A stretch of DNA of 64,000 nucleotides. It comes from Micromonospora sp. CP22. GTDB lineage: Bacteria > Actinomycetota > Actinomycetes > Mycobacteriales > Micromonosporaceae. The notes under the pieces were generated by a model. The model was not told the origin of the DNA. It made no database searches and saw only the letters and a program-made list of their open reading frames with translations. Positions 52,043 through 61,315 of this stretch are shown one piece after another (the first letter of the stretch is position 1; every line of letters begins with the position of its first letter). A program made the translations under genes and the position numbers. The stretch spans positions 1-64,000 of the forward strand of contig NZ_VCJO01000017.1 in NCBI RefSeq assembly GCF_009712475.1, written 5' to 3'.

Positions 52043-52120
52043 GCGACCGACGGCAGGGCGAAAGGGATGCGGGCCACTCGGGGGTGCCGGGGAACGTGAG
52101 CCGCGGTGCACACTCGGGTC

Positions 52121-53578
52121 ATGCCCGACCGCACCGACTACTCGGCTCTCATCGCCGGGCACACCACCGTCATCGAAATGATCAATTCCGGTGACGCGGG
52201 TCTGCCGGTCCTGACCCACCTGCTCCGGGTGACCCAGCCGGCGCTGGGCGCCGCCGGGATGGCGTTCGTGGAGTTCGCGCCCAACGGCGGCCGGGTGATC
52301 GCCGCCACCGGAGCCGCCGAGTGGACCGTCGGTCGGCCACTGCCCGTCAACGACCCGGCCACCATCTGCCTGCTCGGCGGTCCTCGGGTGCAGTGCGTAC
52401 GCACCGACCAGTTCACCAACCCGCTCGTCAGCGAACTGGCCCAGCGCGGGCTGCACCGGATGGTCGTCTCCCGGGCCGAGATCGGCGGCCACACCGTCGG
52501 CAGCCTGCACGCGCTCTACCTCGCCGAAGACGGGGAGCCCAGCGCCGAGCACCACACCGTGATCGGGTACCTCGGATCCTGCATCGCCCACATGTACGGC
52601 GACCAGAGCGGCCTGCCGGTGCACGGCGACGGCCCGGTGGTCGCGGCGCTCGCCGACGGGCTGGCGGTGGTCGACCGGGACGCCCACGTACGCCTCTGGA
52701 ATCCGGCCGCCGCCCAGGTCACCGGCCGGTCCGCCGACGAGGCGATCAACAAGCCGTTGCCCTTTCCGCTTCCGCCCTCCGGGCAGGTCCTCGATCACCG
52801 CCTGCCCAACGGTCGCTGGTTGCGGATCACCTCGGGGGAGTTGCCAGGACCGGGCACCCTCCGGGTGGTCACCTTCCGGGACACCACCGACCAGCAGCGG
52901 CACGACCACGAACGGGACCTCTTCGTCGCGGTCACCAGTCACGAGCTACGCACCCCGGTGACCGTCATCAAGGGCTACGCGGACACTCTCACCGACCATT
53001 GGGAGTCGCTCACCGAGACCGACCGGCGGCAGGCGGCCCGGGTCATCGGCCAGCGGGCCAACGAGCTGGCCCGCCTGCTCGACCGGCTGCTCTCCTCGGC
53101 AGCCGAGGCGTGGCCGGGCGACGGACCGCCGGCCGCCTTCGACCTCGCCGAGACGCTCCGGGTCGCGATCACCGACCTGCCCACCGACCTGCGGCGGCGG
53201 ATCACCCTCCAGGTGCCGGCCGACCTGCCCAGGGCGATCGGGCACCGGCAGAGCCTGGCCACCGTGCTCACCGAGCTGGTCACCAACGCCGGCAAGTACT
53301 CCCCACCCGACTCCGCGATCGACGTCACCGCCGACGCCGACCGGCAGACTGTCTGCTTCCGGGTCAGTGACCGGGGCATCGGTGTCCGCCCGGAGCACGT
53401 GGAACGGGCTTTCGACCGGTTCTGGCAGGGCGACTCGGGTGACCGGCGTCGCTATCCCGGCACCGGTCTGGGCCTCTATCTCGTCCGCAGGATCGTTGAA
53501 CAACAGAATGGCTGGGTATTCCTCCGACCGAGAAGCGGTGGGGGTACGGTCGCAGAGGTGCGGCTGCCCCGGAGGTGA
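52121..53578 (+). CDS. GAF/PAS sensor histidine kinase
   Basis: 485 residues, no membrane helix. An N-terminal GAF-like domain (15-165), a PAS-like domain (175-265: ADGLAVVDRDAHVRLWNPAA), the phosphoacceptor SHELRTPVTVIKGYA, and the ATPase with TELVTNAGKYSP, VSDRGIGVRPEHVERAFDRF and GTGLGLYLVRRIVEQ. A soluble kinase, orphan in this neighbourhood. ATG 52121. Confidence 0.9.
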   Translation: MPDRTDYSALIAGHTTVIEMINSGDAGLPVLTHLLRVTQPALGAAGMAFVEFAPNGGRVIAATGAAEWTVGRPLPVNDPATICLLGGPRVQCVRTDQFTNPLVSELAQRGLHRMVVSRAEIGGHTVGSLHALYLAEDGEPSAEHHTVIGYLGSCIAHMYGDQSGLPVHGDGPVVAALADGLAVVDRDAHVRLWNPAAAQVTGRSADEAINKPLPFPLPPSGQVLDHRLPNGRWLRITSGELPGPGTLRVVTFRDTTDQQRHDHERDLFVAVTSHELRTPVTVIKGYADTLTDHWESLTETDRRQAARVIGQRANELARLLDRLLSSAAEAWPGDGPPAAFDLAETLRVAITDLPTDLRRRITLQVPADLPRAIGHRQSLATVLTELVTNAGKYSPPDSAIDVTADADRQTVCFRVSDRGIGVRPEHVERAFDRFWQGDSGDRRRYPGTGLGLYLVRRIVEQQNGWVFLRPRSGGGTVAEVRLPRR

Positions 53579-53611
53579 CAGTGGGGGTCACGGGGCGAAA
53601 GAGGGGCAGAG

Positions 53612-54058
53612 GTGGCGACGACGACGGCCGAACGAGCGTGGTGCGTGGTGGTGCCGCACCATGCCAGCGGGGCACGAATCGCCCGGCACCGACTCGCCGC
53701 CGAGTTGGCCGGGGCGGTCTCCCCGGCGATGCTGGCGGATCTGGTGGCGGTCCTGGCCGAGCTGGTCGGTAACGCGGTCCGGCACGCCGACCCGCTGCCG
53801 GGTGGTGTGGTCCGGGTCGCCTGGCGGCTGCGGGAGACGCCCGACGGTCCGCAGCTCCGGCTGCGGGTCACCGACGGCGGTGCCGCCTGCGCCCCGTGCG
53901 TCCGCCCGCCGAACGTGGACGCGGCCGACGGTCGGGGCCTGCACATCGTTTCCGGCCTGGCCACCGACTGGGGTGTGGAGCGCGACGGTCTCGGTCAGAG
54001 CGTCTGGGCCGACTTCGACCCGGCCGGTGACCGGCCGCCACTGGTGACCGCCGGCTGA
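53612..54058 (+). CDS. ATP-binding protein, anti-sigma-factor kinase/HATPase type
   Basis: 148 residues of the GHKL family: ELVGNAVRHADPLPGG (N-box), LRVTDGG and GRGLHIVSGLATDWG (G-box). Similar to the short SpoIIAB/RsbW-like ATPases that are numerous in Streptomyces and relatives. GTG 53612 after GGCAGAGG. Its target sigma factor or antagonist is not encoded here. Confidence 0.85.
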   Translation: MATTTAERAWCVVVPHHASGARIARHRLAAELAGAVSPAMLADLVAVLAELVGNAVRHADPLPGGVVRVAWRLRETPDGPQLRLRVTDGGAACAPCVRPPNVDAADGRGLHIVSGLATDWGVERDGLGQSVWADFDPAGDRPPLVTAG

Positions 54059-54123
54059 CCGACTGTCCCGGCGGGGCGGGTCCGGCCCCCATCGACGGCC
54101 GGTGGGCTCTAGGCTGTCTCGCC

Positions 54124-55008
54124 GTGAGCAAGCGTCGAAAGAACCAGCGGGCCGCCTCCTCGTCCAGCAAGCGCGAGCGCGTCCGGGACGTCTTCGTCCC
54201 CCGTCCCTTCGAAGGGCTGGCCGACGAGTCCGAGTGGATCGCCCTGCGGGAGCTGGTGCCGGCCGCCTCCGCACCGCTGCGCCTCACCCCGGCGATCGTC
54301 GACGAGTACGGCGACCGGCCGGTCACCCTGGCCACCGTGCTGCCGATGGCCGCTCCCGCGATGAGCCGGGACGACGGTCACGTCTTCATCGGGCTCCAGC
54401 GTCACCTTCAGTCCGGTGACGTCTCCCGCGACCTCGCCGAGTCGCTGCTCTGCGCGCTGCGTACCGCCCCGGGTGCCCAGGTCACGGTGCCGCCGCTGCC
54501 AGGTCCGGGGCCACGGCTGCAGGACATCCTGGTCGACGGCCCGCTGGAGGTCAGCCTGCACGAGGGCTTCGAGTTCTGGCTGTCCCCGGAGGCCGCCGAG
54601 AACCCGACCGTGCAGGCCAGCCTGGAACGGGCCAACGCGGCGATCTATCCGACGGTGCGGCTGGCTGCCGCGCGTGCCGCGTACTGGTGCCGGGTGACGG
54701 ACAAGGCCCACGTCCGCTGGGTGCTGCCCGAGGCGGAGGAGGCCGCCCTGGACGCACTGGCCCGGCTGAGCGCGGCCGGCTCACTGACCCTCGGCGAGGA
54801 GACCAAGTTCGCCGGCATGTTCCGCGCCCACGGGCGGCTGGTGCCGGTCTGGGATCTGCCCGAGGAGATCCCGGCCGGTGACTGGGAGCAGCCCGTCGCC
54901 GACTTCGCCAAGCGGTACGCCGACGCCCTCACCGAGACCGGTCCGCTCGACGCCGCCGCCCGTCGGTCCCGCCAGGGGTTGCTGGGCCGCCAGCTCACCC
55001 TGCGCTGA
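54124..55008 (+). CDS. DUF5926 family protein
   Basis: 294 residues, cytosolic. A Lys/Arg/Ser-rich start (SKRRKNQRAASSSSKRERVR), then VFVPRPFEGLADESEWIALRE, which I associate with the actinobacterial DUF5926 family of unknown function; also HEGFEFWLSPE and ETKFAGMFRAHGRLVPVWDL. Gene position near pheA is shared with Streptomyces. GTG 54124. Confidence 0.8.
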   Translation: MSKRRKNQRAASSSSKRERVRDVFVPRPFEGLADESEWIALRELVPAASAPLRLTPAIVDEYGDRPVTLATVLPMAAPAMSRDDGHVFIGLQRHLQSGDVSRDLAESLLCALRTAPGAQVTVPPLPGPGPRLQDILVDGPLEVSLHEGFEFWLSPEAAENPTVQASLERANAAIYPTVRLAAARAAYWCRVTDKAHVRWVLPEAEEAALDALARLSAAGSLTLGEETKFAGMFRAHGRLVPVWDLPEEIPAGDWEQPVADFAKRYADALTETGPLDAAARRSRQGLLGRQLTLR

Positions 55009-55012
55009 CCCT

Positions 55013-55063
55013 GTTAGGAAGGGTCCCCTCCTATACCGCAGGCGTTAGGAAGGGGCCCTTCCT
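55013..55063. repeat. intergenic palindromic repeat, family 2
   Basis: Two near copies, GTTAGGAAGGGTCCCCTCCT (55013-55032) and GTTAGGAAGGGGCCCTTCCT (55044-55063), each largely palindromic, separated by 11 bases. I recall this type of element in Micromonospora intergenic regions. It supplies the last codons and stop of the arginine deiminase gene. Confidence 0.7.
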
Positions 55064-56262
55064 TGCTCGCGGAGCAGGGGGCAGGACATGCAGCGGGGGC
55101 CGCCGCGCCCCGAGCCCAGCTCCGAGCCGGCGATCGGGATGAGTTCGATCCCGGCCCGCTCCAGTTGGGCGTTGGTCTCGACGTTGCGCTCGTAGCCGAC
55201 GCAGAGACGGGGCGCGATGGCCAGGGTGTTGTTGCCGTCGTCCCACTGTTCCCGCTCGGCGGTCACCGGGTCGAGCCCGGTGTCGATCACCCGTAGCCGG
55301 TCCAGGTCCATCGCGTCGGCGGCGGCCCGCAGGAACGGCGCCGGTCCGTCGACCCGCGGGTCCTCGCCGTCGGCACCGGCGATGACGGTGTACGCCGACA
55401 GTGTGTTGGCCACGTTCGGGTACATCAGCACCGCGTCGGTGTCGACCATCGTGCAGATGGTGTCCAGGTGCATGGTCGCCCGTTCCTGGGCGATCGGGAC
55501 GACGAGGATGGTGTGCGCCAGTCCGGCTGCGAAAACCCGGCGGGCGAGCCGCTCGGCACCGGCCGGGGTGGTCCGCTCACCCACGCCCACGGCCAGCACC
55601 CCGGGTCCCAGCAGTAGCACGTCGCCCCCTTCCAGCGGCTCCAGGCCCGGTCGGTAGACGAACTCGGTGCCGGCGAACCGGGGATGGTGACGGTAGATCG
55701 CGTCGGTCAGCGTCGTCTCCCGCCGCCGGGCGGGCATCGCCAGACTCGTCACACCGACCCGGTCGCCGATCCAGAGTGACGAGTCACGGGTGAACAGCAG
55801 GTTGGGCAGCGGGTCGATGATGAAGTCGTGTCGGTCCATCAGGGTGTAGACGAGGCCACCCCGGCGGCCTCCGCCGAGCCGCAGCTCCTCGTGGGCCAGA
55901 CCGGCGACGAGGACGTCGGTCAACGCGGCCGGATCGAGGTACGCCAGGTGCCCGGCGACCCGGGCCCGCAGGGTGTCGCCGAGCCGGGGCGAGTTGAGCA
56001 CCTCGTCGGTCAGTTCCGCGCGGGCGTCCGGCACGGCCAGTGTCTCGGTGAGCAGGTCGGTCAGGTAGAGCACCTCGACGCCGCGTTGCCGCAACGCCGC
56101 CGCGAAGGCGTCATGCTCCTCCTGCGCCCGGCCCACCCAGGGGATCGCGTCGAAGAGCAGCGAGTCGTTGTTGCGTGGGGTGAGCCGGGCGAGTTCCGGC
56201 CCCGGCCGGTGCAACAGGACGGTGCCGAGCCGGCCGACCTCACTGTCCACGTAGTGGCTCAC
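55045..56262 (-). CDS. arcA: arginine deiminase
   Basis: 405 residues. Deiminase motifs: NLLFTRDSSLWIGD, LEGGDVLLLGPGVL, HLDTICTMVDTDAV, and the catalytic cysteine in GGPRCMSCPLLRE near the C-terminus. It converts arginine to citrulline and ammonia. No ornithine carbamoyltransferase, carbamate kinase or ArcD gene is nearby. GTG 56262 (VSHYVDSEVGRLGTVLLHRP) is the natural start. The last residues and TAA come from a repeat element. Confidence 0.93.
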   Translation of the reverse strand: MSHYVDSEVGRLGTVLLHRPGPELARLTPRNNDSLLFDAIPWVGRAQEEHDAFAAALRQRGVEVLYLTDLLTETLAVPDARAELTDEVLNSPRLGDTLRARVAGHLAYLDPAALTDVLVAGLAHEELRLGGGRRGGLVYTLMDRHDFIIDPLPNLLFTRDSSLWIGDRVGVTSLAMPARRRETTLTDAIYRHHPRFAGTEFVYRPGLEPLEGGDVLLLGPGVLAVGVGERTTPAGAERLARRVFAAGLAHTILVVPIAQERATMHLDTICTMVDTDAVLMYPNVANTLSAYTVIAGADGEDPRVDGPAPFLRAAADAMDLDRLRVIDTGLDPVTAEREQWDDGNNTLAIAPRLCVGYERNVETNAQLERAGIELIPIAGSELGSGRGGPRCMSCPLLREQGRAPS

Positions 56263-56425
56263 TATCGCAGCGTAGGACAGGGTTTGGCGGCATCCGGTAA
56301 AACAACCGTGGGTGAATATGGCATTCATCCACAGTCATTCCGGCGCTCCGGCTTGCCGAGCACCGGGACTAGCAACGTAGGGTAGTGAGAACGTAACTTC
56401 GAGGGACCTTTTGCCGGAGGTCGCG

Positions 56426-57166
56426 ATGACTGTCTACCCCACTCGTCGAGCCGTACCGTCCGCCAGGGCACTGCCGCCAGTGGCGGTACCGCACCCACGG
56501 GTCGAGTCGCCAGGGGTGGTCGCGGCTCCTCGCCCGTCCCCGTTGGAGTGGGCACGCCGCCGCCGGGCGGAGCGGGGCGCGCGGCGGCTGGAAGCGGCCG
56601 GGGCCCGCGCTCTCGGTCAGCTCAACCATCTCGGGCCGGCGTGGCACGTCATCGACTGGCCCCGCACCGACGCGACCGACGTCCTGCTCGACGACCACGC
56701 GGACAACCGCGCCGGGTTCCTGGCCATCGGGCCGAGCGGGCTGTTCGCCGTCACCATCGCCGACCACGGCCGCGCCCGCGTCCTGGTCGCGGGTGATGTG
56801 GTGCAGATCAACGGCAAGCGCCCGCCGTACGTCGCCGAGGCGCGCCGCGACGCCCGGCGGGCGAGCAAGGCGCTGACCGAGGCGGTCGGTCACCCGATCC
56901 CGGTGACCCCGGTGCTCACCTTCGTGGGTTCGGGGGTCATCAGCGTGTACGGCCTGCCCAAGGACTGCCTCATGGCGACCCACCGGGAACTCGACCGGCT
57001 GCTCGTGGCCAGTGGAAACCGGATCAGCCCGGCCACCGCCGAGAAACTGTCCCGGGTCGCGCAGCACCCCAGCACCTGGGGAAACAGCGGCTACCCGCCG
57101 GCGGCGGACTACCGGTGGTACGAGGACGGCCGAACGGCCGCTGACAAGCCGGCCAGCCGCCGGTAA
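56426..57166 (+). CDS. NERD-domain-like protein
   Basis: 246 residues. The middle part (about 55-170) resembles the nuclease-related domain: WHVIDWPRTDATDVLLDDHA, then GFLAIGPSGLFAVTIADHGR and LRKCSKAL-like basic helix (RRDARRASKALTEAVG). Function of the family is unknown, perhaps DNA processing. ATG 56426 with GGAGG upstream. Confidence 0.6.
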   Translation: MTVYPTRRAVPSARALPPVAVPHPRVESPGVVAAPRPSPLEWARRRRAERGARRLEAAGARALGQLNHLGPAWHVIDWPRTDATDVLLDDHADNRAGFLAIGPSGLFAVTIADHGRARVLVAGDVVQINGKRPPYVAEARRDARRASKALTEAVGHPIPVTPVLTFVGSGVISVYGLPKDCLMATHRELDRLLVASGNRISPATAEKLSRVAQHPSTWGNSGYPPAADYRWYEDGRTAADKPASRR

Positions 57167-57333
57167 CGTCAGCGGCGAGGCCACGCGGCCGGGCACGGCT
57201 CAGCTCCCGCCGGCCCGCGCCGTCGCCGACCGGGCGCTGATCAACACCGACGGCACCGTACGCCCAGCACGGTCGGCGGTCGCTACCGCGACCGGCTAGC
57301 GTGGACGTACCGTCGGTGTGCATAGGAGGCTCG

Positions 57334-57792
57334 GTGGCCCACGTCGAACTCTCGCTCTCGGAAGTGTTCGTGCCGTCCGGCCAGACACCGACAGAGCCTG
57401 GGTGCGACAACATCGGCCGCTGGTCGGCCACGGTTTCCAGCGCCCACGAACCCTGCCTGCTGATCGACGCCGAAACCCGGGTGCTGGCCGTCTCCACCGC
57501 CGGTTGCGAACTGCTCCAACTCGGCGCGCCGGAGGACGTGATCGGTCTGCCGCTGCTGGAGGGCGGGCTACGGCTGCTGGACTTCACCGCGTACCGGGGT
57601 GAGTTGACCGAGCCCGAGATCGACAAGATCCCACCGCTGCTGGCGCTCACCTCCGGCCGTCTGGCCCGTGGGCTGCTGCGGATCGAGGCGGCTACGGAGG
57701 GCGGTCCCGACGCGACCGTGGACGCCATCTCCACACCCGTTGTCGCCGACGGTGCGGTAGCCGGCTCCCTCACCTTCTTCTCCGAGGTCTGA
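57334..57792 (+). CDS. PAS-domain protein
   Basis: 152 residues. A PAS-like core, HEPCLLIDAETRVLAVSTAG followed by CELLQLGAPEDVIGLPLLEG, with no kinase or output domain. GTG 57334 is fixed by AGGAGG at 57324-57329. It may be a small sensory partner for another protein; ligand unknown. Confidence 0.7.
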   Translation: MAHVELSLSEVFVPSGQTPTEPGCDNIGRWSATVSSAHEPCLLIDAETRVLAVSTAGCELLQLGAPEDVIGLPLLEGGLRLLDFTAYRGELTEPEIDKIPPLLALTSGRLARGLLRIEAATEGGPDATVDAISTPVVADGAVAGSLTFFSEV

Positions 57793-57854
57793 CTTCCTCC
57801 TACCATGGGCTCGGCCCCCCGCCACCCCGAGTCTCCTGCCCTGAGGACCACCCC

Positions 57855-58526
57855 GTGCCGCCCACCCCGCCGTCGCACGCCGAGCCCGACCGCCGCACCG
57901 TCGGCCGCCGGTGCGGTGTCGGCGTCACGCCCCGGCCGTACCGTCGGCTGGCCGGTGTCGCCGTGCTGACCGTGCTGCTGACCGCCGGATGCGGCGAGCC
58001 CCCGGAGGTACGCGACAGCGGAGGCAGGCTACCGACCCAGGCCGCCACCACATCTCCGAGCAGCTCCCCCACGTCGTCGTTCGACGCACTTCCGGAGGTT
58101 GTGCCGACCCTGCCGTCCGCCGACCCGGGGCTGGTCGCGGTGGCCTGCACCGGTGAGCCGTCGGCGCAGCGGATCATCGAGCTGGTGCGCGGTCGCCGTG
58201 GGCTGCTGCCCGGCAACGCCCGGGTCAGCGTCCGCAGCGGTCCGATGTGTGCCGCCGACTGGCAGTTGACCGTCCTCGACGTGGCCGGGTACGAGCCGCT
58301 CCAGGTGGTGACCCGCGACCGGGCCGGCACGCTGAGCCTGGTGACCGCCGGCACCGACGTCTGCACGGCCGAGGTGCGGGTCGCCAGTCCGGCCGGCATC
58401 CAGACGCTGGCCTGCGGCAGCGACGGCGGCGGCTTCCCGGCACCGGTCGACCCGCCGACCTCGTCGACGCCGTCGCCCTCGACCTCACCTTCGCCGTCGG
58501 CCTCGTCGCCGACTCCGGGTGCGTAG
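57855..58526 (+). CDS. secreted lipoprotein
   Basis: 223 residues. A long basic N-region, a hydrophobic core and the lipobox LLTAGC (cysteine about residue 46), then Ser/Thr-rich linkers at both ends of a compact domain (90-190) holding four cysteines (VACTGEP, GPMCAADW, DVCTAEV, TLACGSDG). Likely anchored outside the membrane; function unknown. GTG 57855 is 9 bases before pheA's upstream gap. Confidence 0.75.
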   Translation: MPPTPPSHAEPDRRTVGRRCGVGVTPRPYRRLAGVAVLTVLLTAGCGEPPEVRDSGGRLPTQAATTSPSSSPTSSFDALPEVVPTLPSADPGLVAVACTGEPSAQRIIELVRGRRGLLPGNARVSVRSGPMCAADWQLTVLDVAGYEPLQVVTRDRAGTLSLVTAGTDVCTAEVRVASPAGIQTLACGSDGGGFPAPVDPPTSSTPSPSTSPSPSASSPTPGA

Positions 58527-58535
58527 GCTGGGCGC

Positions 58536-59492
58536 ATGCCGGGAACGCCACCGACTCGTTTCGTCTACCTCGGGCCCGAGGGCACCTTCGCCGAGCAGGC
58601 GCTGCGTACCATACCCGCCGCGGAGCGGGGTAGCCGTACGCCGGCCCGCAGCGTCGGCGAGGCGCTGGAGGCCGTCCGCGCCACGGAGGCCGATGCGGCT
58701 CTGGTGCCGCTGGAGAACTCCATCGGAGGCGCGGTCGGGGTGACCCTCGACGAGTTGGCCGAGGGCGAACCACTGGTCATCACCCGGGAAGTGATCCTCC
58801 CGGTGGAGTTCGTGCTCGGGGCGCGTGCGGGCACGCTGCTGTCGGCTATCCGCAGCGTCGCCGCACACCCGCAGGCTTCCACCCAGTGCCGGGGCTGGCT
58901 GCGGACGCACCTGCCCGACGCGGTCGTGGTGGACGTGCTGTCGAACGGGGCGGCAGCGGCCGGGGCGGCCAACGGTGAGTACGACGCGGCCATCTGCGCC
59001 CCCATCGGCGCGGCCCGGCACCGACTCGCCGTCCTGGCCGACAAGATCGCTGATCACCCCGACGCGGTGACCCGTTTCGTGCTGGTGTCGCGGCCCGGTC
59101 CGCCCCCACCGCCCACCGGCGACGACGTGACGTCGCTCGCCGTCTACATCGCGCACGACCGGGTGGGCGCACTGCTGTCCGTGCTGATGGAACTGGCTGT
59201 CCGGGGCGTCAACCTGACCCGGATCGAGTCCCGACCGACGGGTGAGGCACTAGGCCGCTACGTCTTCTTCCTCGACTGCACCGGGCATGTGGCCGACGAC
59301 CGGCTCGGTGAGGCGTTGCAGGGGCTGCGGCGGGTCTGCGCCGACGTCCGCTTCCTCGGCTCCTACCCGCGACACCGGTGGGAGGAGTCGGCCCGGCAAC
59401 GGCCGGTGGCCGCCCCGGCGGGCCTCTCCGACGCCGACTACACCGACGCCGCCGCCTGGCTCGCCCGCCTGCGCGCGGGCGAGCTGACCTGA
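58536..59492 (+). CDS. pheA: prephenate dehydratase
   Basis: 318 residues. Catalytic domain motifs FVYLGPEGTFAEQALR, LVPLENSIGG, NGEYDAAICAPIGA and the TRF motif in AVTRFVLVS; C-terminal ACT domain with SLAVYIAHDRVGALLSVLME and RIESRPTGEALGRYVFFLD. Makes phenylpyruvate in phenylalanine synthesis, with feedback inhibition by the ACT domain. ATG 58536. Confidence 0.96.
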   Translation: MPGTPPTRFVYLGPEGTFAEQALRTIPAAERGSRTPARSVGEALEAVRATEADAALVPLENSIGGAVGVTLDELAEGEPLVITREVILPVEFVLGARAGTLLSAIRSVAAHPQASTQCRGWLRTHLPDAVVVDVLSNGAAAAGAANGEYDAAICAPIGAARHRLAVLADKIADHPDAVTRFVLVSRPGPPPPPTGDDVTSLAVYIAHDRVGALLSVLMELAVRGVNLTRIESRPTGEALGRYVFFLDCTGHVADDRLGEALQGLRRVCADVRFLGSYPRHRWEESARQRPVAAPAGLSDADYTDAAAWLARLRAGELT

Positions 59493-59502
59493 GCGGCCCG
59501 GC

Positions 59503-60219
59503 TCAGCCGAACAGGCCGCCGAGCACCCCGCCCTGGTCCTGCTGGCCACTACCCATGATCGGCGGTTCCTCGGAGGGCTGGACGACGACGAAGCCGTGCC
59601 CGGCGAAGCTCATCGTGTACGCCTCACCGGTGGTGCGTCCCAACAGCGTGCCGAGCCCGATCTGGTCGGCCCGGTGGTAACCGGTCTGTAGGTTCGCCGA
59701 CCAGCAGACGGCGGCCTGCGGGTCGACGTAGGTGGGCGCGTCGACGGCGAGCACGACCGGGGTTCCCCGGGTGGTGACGGCGATCCGGCCGTGCCCGGTG
59801 AACACGCAGTTGAACAGGCCGGTGGAGGCCATGCCGGCCCCGCCGACCATCCTGATGTCGTACTTCAGGGTGCTGTCGAACGCCAGCACGCTGGAGCCGT
59901 TGATGGACAGGGCGTCGCCCGGCTCCAGGTCGATGATGTGCACGTCCTTGGCGAAGTCGGCGAGGAACACGTCACCGCGCCCGGTGAGCCTCATCAGCGG
60001 TACGCCCTCGCCGGTGAGCTTCTGCTTGAGAAAGTTGCCCAACCCGCCGGAGCCGAGCGCCTGGAACTGCACCTGACCCTGGTACGCGACCATCGAGCCG
60101 ACCCGGGCCAGCGCCTCGCCGTTGAGTTCGATCTTCAACATCTTGGCGTTCTGCAAGCGCATGCCGGGCTGGGCCGACTGCTGCTCCAGATTCGCCGCCG
60201 AGAACAACTCGCTGCGCAT
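59503..60219 (-). CDS. AIM24 family protein
   Basis: 238 residues of the TerB/AIM24 beta-barrel type: RLQNAKMLKIELNGEALARV, QVQFQALGSGG, FNCVFTGHGRIAVTTRG and YTMSFAGHGFVVVQPSE. Ends with a Gly/Gln-rich tail. Role unknown. ATG 60219 follows GGGAGG; converges with pheA, 10 bases between stops. Confidence 0.85.
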   Translation of the reverse strand: MRSELFSAANLEQQSAQPGMRLQNAKMLKIELNGEALARVGSMVAYQGQVQFQALGSGGLGNFLKQKLTGEGVPLMRLTGRGDVFLADFAKDVHIIDLEPGDALSINGSSVLAFDSTLKYDIRMVGGAGMASTGLFNCVFTGHGRIAVTTRGTPVVLAVDAPTYVDPQAAVCWSANLQTGYHRADQIGLGTLLGRTTGEAYTMSFAGHGFVVVQPSEEPPIMGSGQQDQGGVLGGLFG

Positions 60220-60288
60220 GGGTGCCTCCCGCACTCGCCGTACCTGGTCGAGACGGTAGGGCCAGCCCGCAACCCGGCCCCGGGACGC

Positions 60289-60660
60289 TCAGCCCCAGCC
60301 CAGCTCGTGCAGGCGTGCGTCGTCGATGCCGAAGTGGTGGGCGATCTCGTGGACCACGGTCACCGCCACCTCGTCGATGACGTCCTCGTCGGTGTCGCAG
60401 ATGCGAAGGATGGGGTTGCGGTAGATGAGGATGCGATCCGGCAGCACGCCCGCGTAGTCCCAGCCCCGGTCGGTCAACGCGTGGCCCTCGTAGAGGCCGA
60501 GCAGATCCTCGCCGGGCGGCGGATCGTCCTCGACCAGGATCACCACGTTGCTCATCAGCGCGAGCAGTTCCTCCGGAACCTCGTCGAGCGCCTCCCCCAC
60601 CAGTTCCTCGAACCGCTCACGCTCCATCTCCACCGGCACAGCGTCATTCTCCCCACCCAT
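60289..60660 (-). CDS. zinc metallopeptidase family protein (DUF1025-type)
   Basis: 123 residues. Zinc site HEIAHHFGIDD (HExxH plus a third ligand), preceded by RILIYRNPILRICDTDED. These small actinobacterial putative metallopeptidases are of unknown substrate. Start ATG 60660; ATG 60627 is possible. Confidence 0.85.
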   Translation of the reverse strand: MGGENDAVPVEMERERFEELVGEALDEVPEELLALMSNVVILVEDDPPPGEDLLGLYEGHALTDRGWDYAGVLPDRILIYRNPILRICDTDEDVIDEVAVTVVHEIAHHFGIDDARLHELGWG

Positions 60661-60663
60661 CCG

Positions 60664-60732
60664 CGATCGTGCACTCCCGGTCGCCGCGACGCGGCCGACA
60701 GCCGGTGACGGCCGACCGGGAGGGCACGATCG
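60664..60732. repeat. intergenic inverted repeat, family 3
   Basis: 20-base arms CGATCGTGCACTCCCGGTCG (60664-60683) and its complement at 60713-60732 with one mismatch, 29-base loop. It fills the gap between the osmC stop and the metallopeptidase start, so it is likely a terminator for osmC. Confidence 0.7.
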
Positions 60733-60739
60733 ACGCGGG

Positions 60740-61171
60740 TCAGGAGGTGAGGCGGGCGGTGAGGGTGATCTCGGCGCCGGGTGAGAGCAGCCGGGAGATC
60801 GGGCAGTTCTGCTTGGCGGCCTCGGCCAGCTTGGCGAACTGCGCCTCGTCGATGCCGGGCACCGCACCGACGGTGTCCAACTCGATCCGGGTCACGGTCA
60901 TCCCGGCGTCGGTCTTGTCCAGGTGCACCTTCGCGGTGGTCTCCACCGAGGTCGGCGTGGTGCCGGCGTCGGCGAGCGCCTTGGAGAAGGCCATCGAGAA
61001 GCAGCCGGCGTGCGCGGCACCGATCAACTCCTCGGGGTTGGTGCCCTCACCCTCCTCGAACCGGGACTTGAAGGAGTAGTTCCCCTGGAGCCCGCCCTTG
61101 CCGGTGCGGATGGTGCCGGAACCCTCGGTCAGGTTACCCTGCCAGCGTGCTGAAGCGGTACGGATAGGCAT
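60740..61171 (-). CDS. OsmC/Ohr family peroxiredoxin
   Basis: 143 residues. Two redox cysteines: AAHAGCFSMAFSKAL (Cys 57) and AAKQNCPISRLLS (Cys 122). These proteins reduce organic or hydrogen peroxides with a thiol partner. ATG 61171. Divergent from the membrane protein at 61316, gap 144 bp. Confidence 0.92.
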   Translation of the reverse strand: MPIRTASARWQGNLTEGSGTIRTGKGGLQGNYSFKSRFEEGEGTNPEELIGAAHAGCFSMAFSKALADAGTTPTSVETTAKVHLDKTDAGMTVTRIELDTVGAVPGIDEAQFAKLAEAAKQNCPISRLLSPGAEITLTARLTS

Positions 61172-61315
61172 ACACCTGACGCTAGTCCACCGGGAGCCGG
61201 CAGGCGACCGACCGCCCCGGCCGCGCCCGTGTTCCTCGCGTCACGCTCCGGTTGTGTCATGATGCGACACATGCCCCACGGGGCACGGCGGCCTGGCCAC
61301 CAGGAGAGGTGAGCG

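Noticed and set aside
51539..52942. 467-codon minus-strand frame
   Set aside because: Antisense of the glycerophosphodiesterase and histidine kinase genes, both of which have intact catalytic motifs.
56325..56337. TCATCCACA as a DnaA box near arcA
   Set aside because: One mismatch and isolated; single near-matches are expected by chance.
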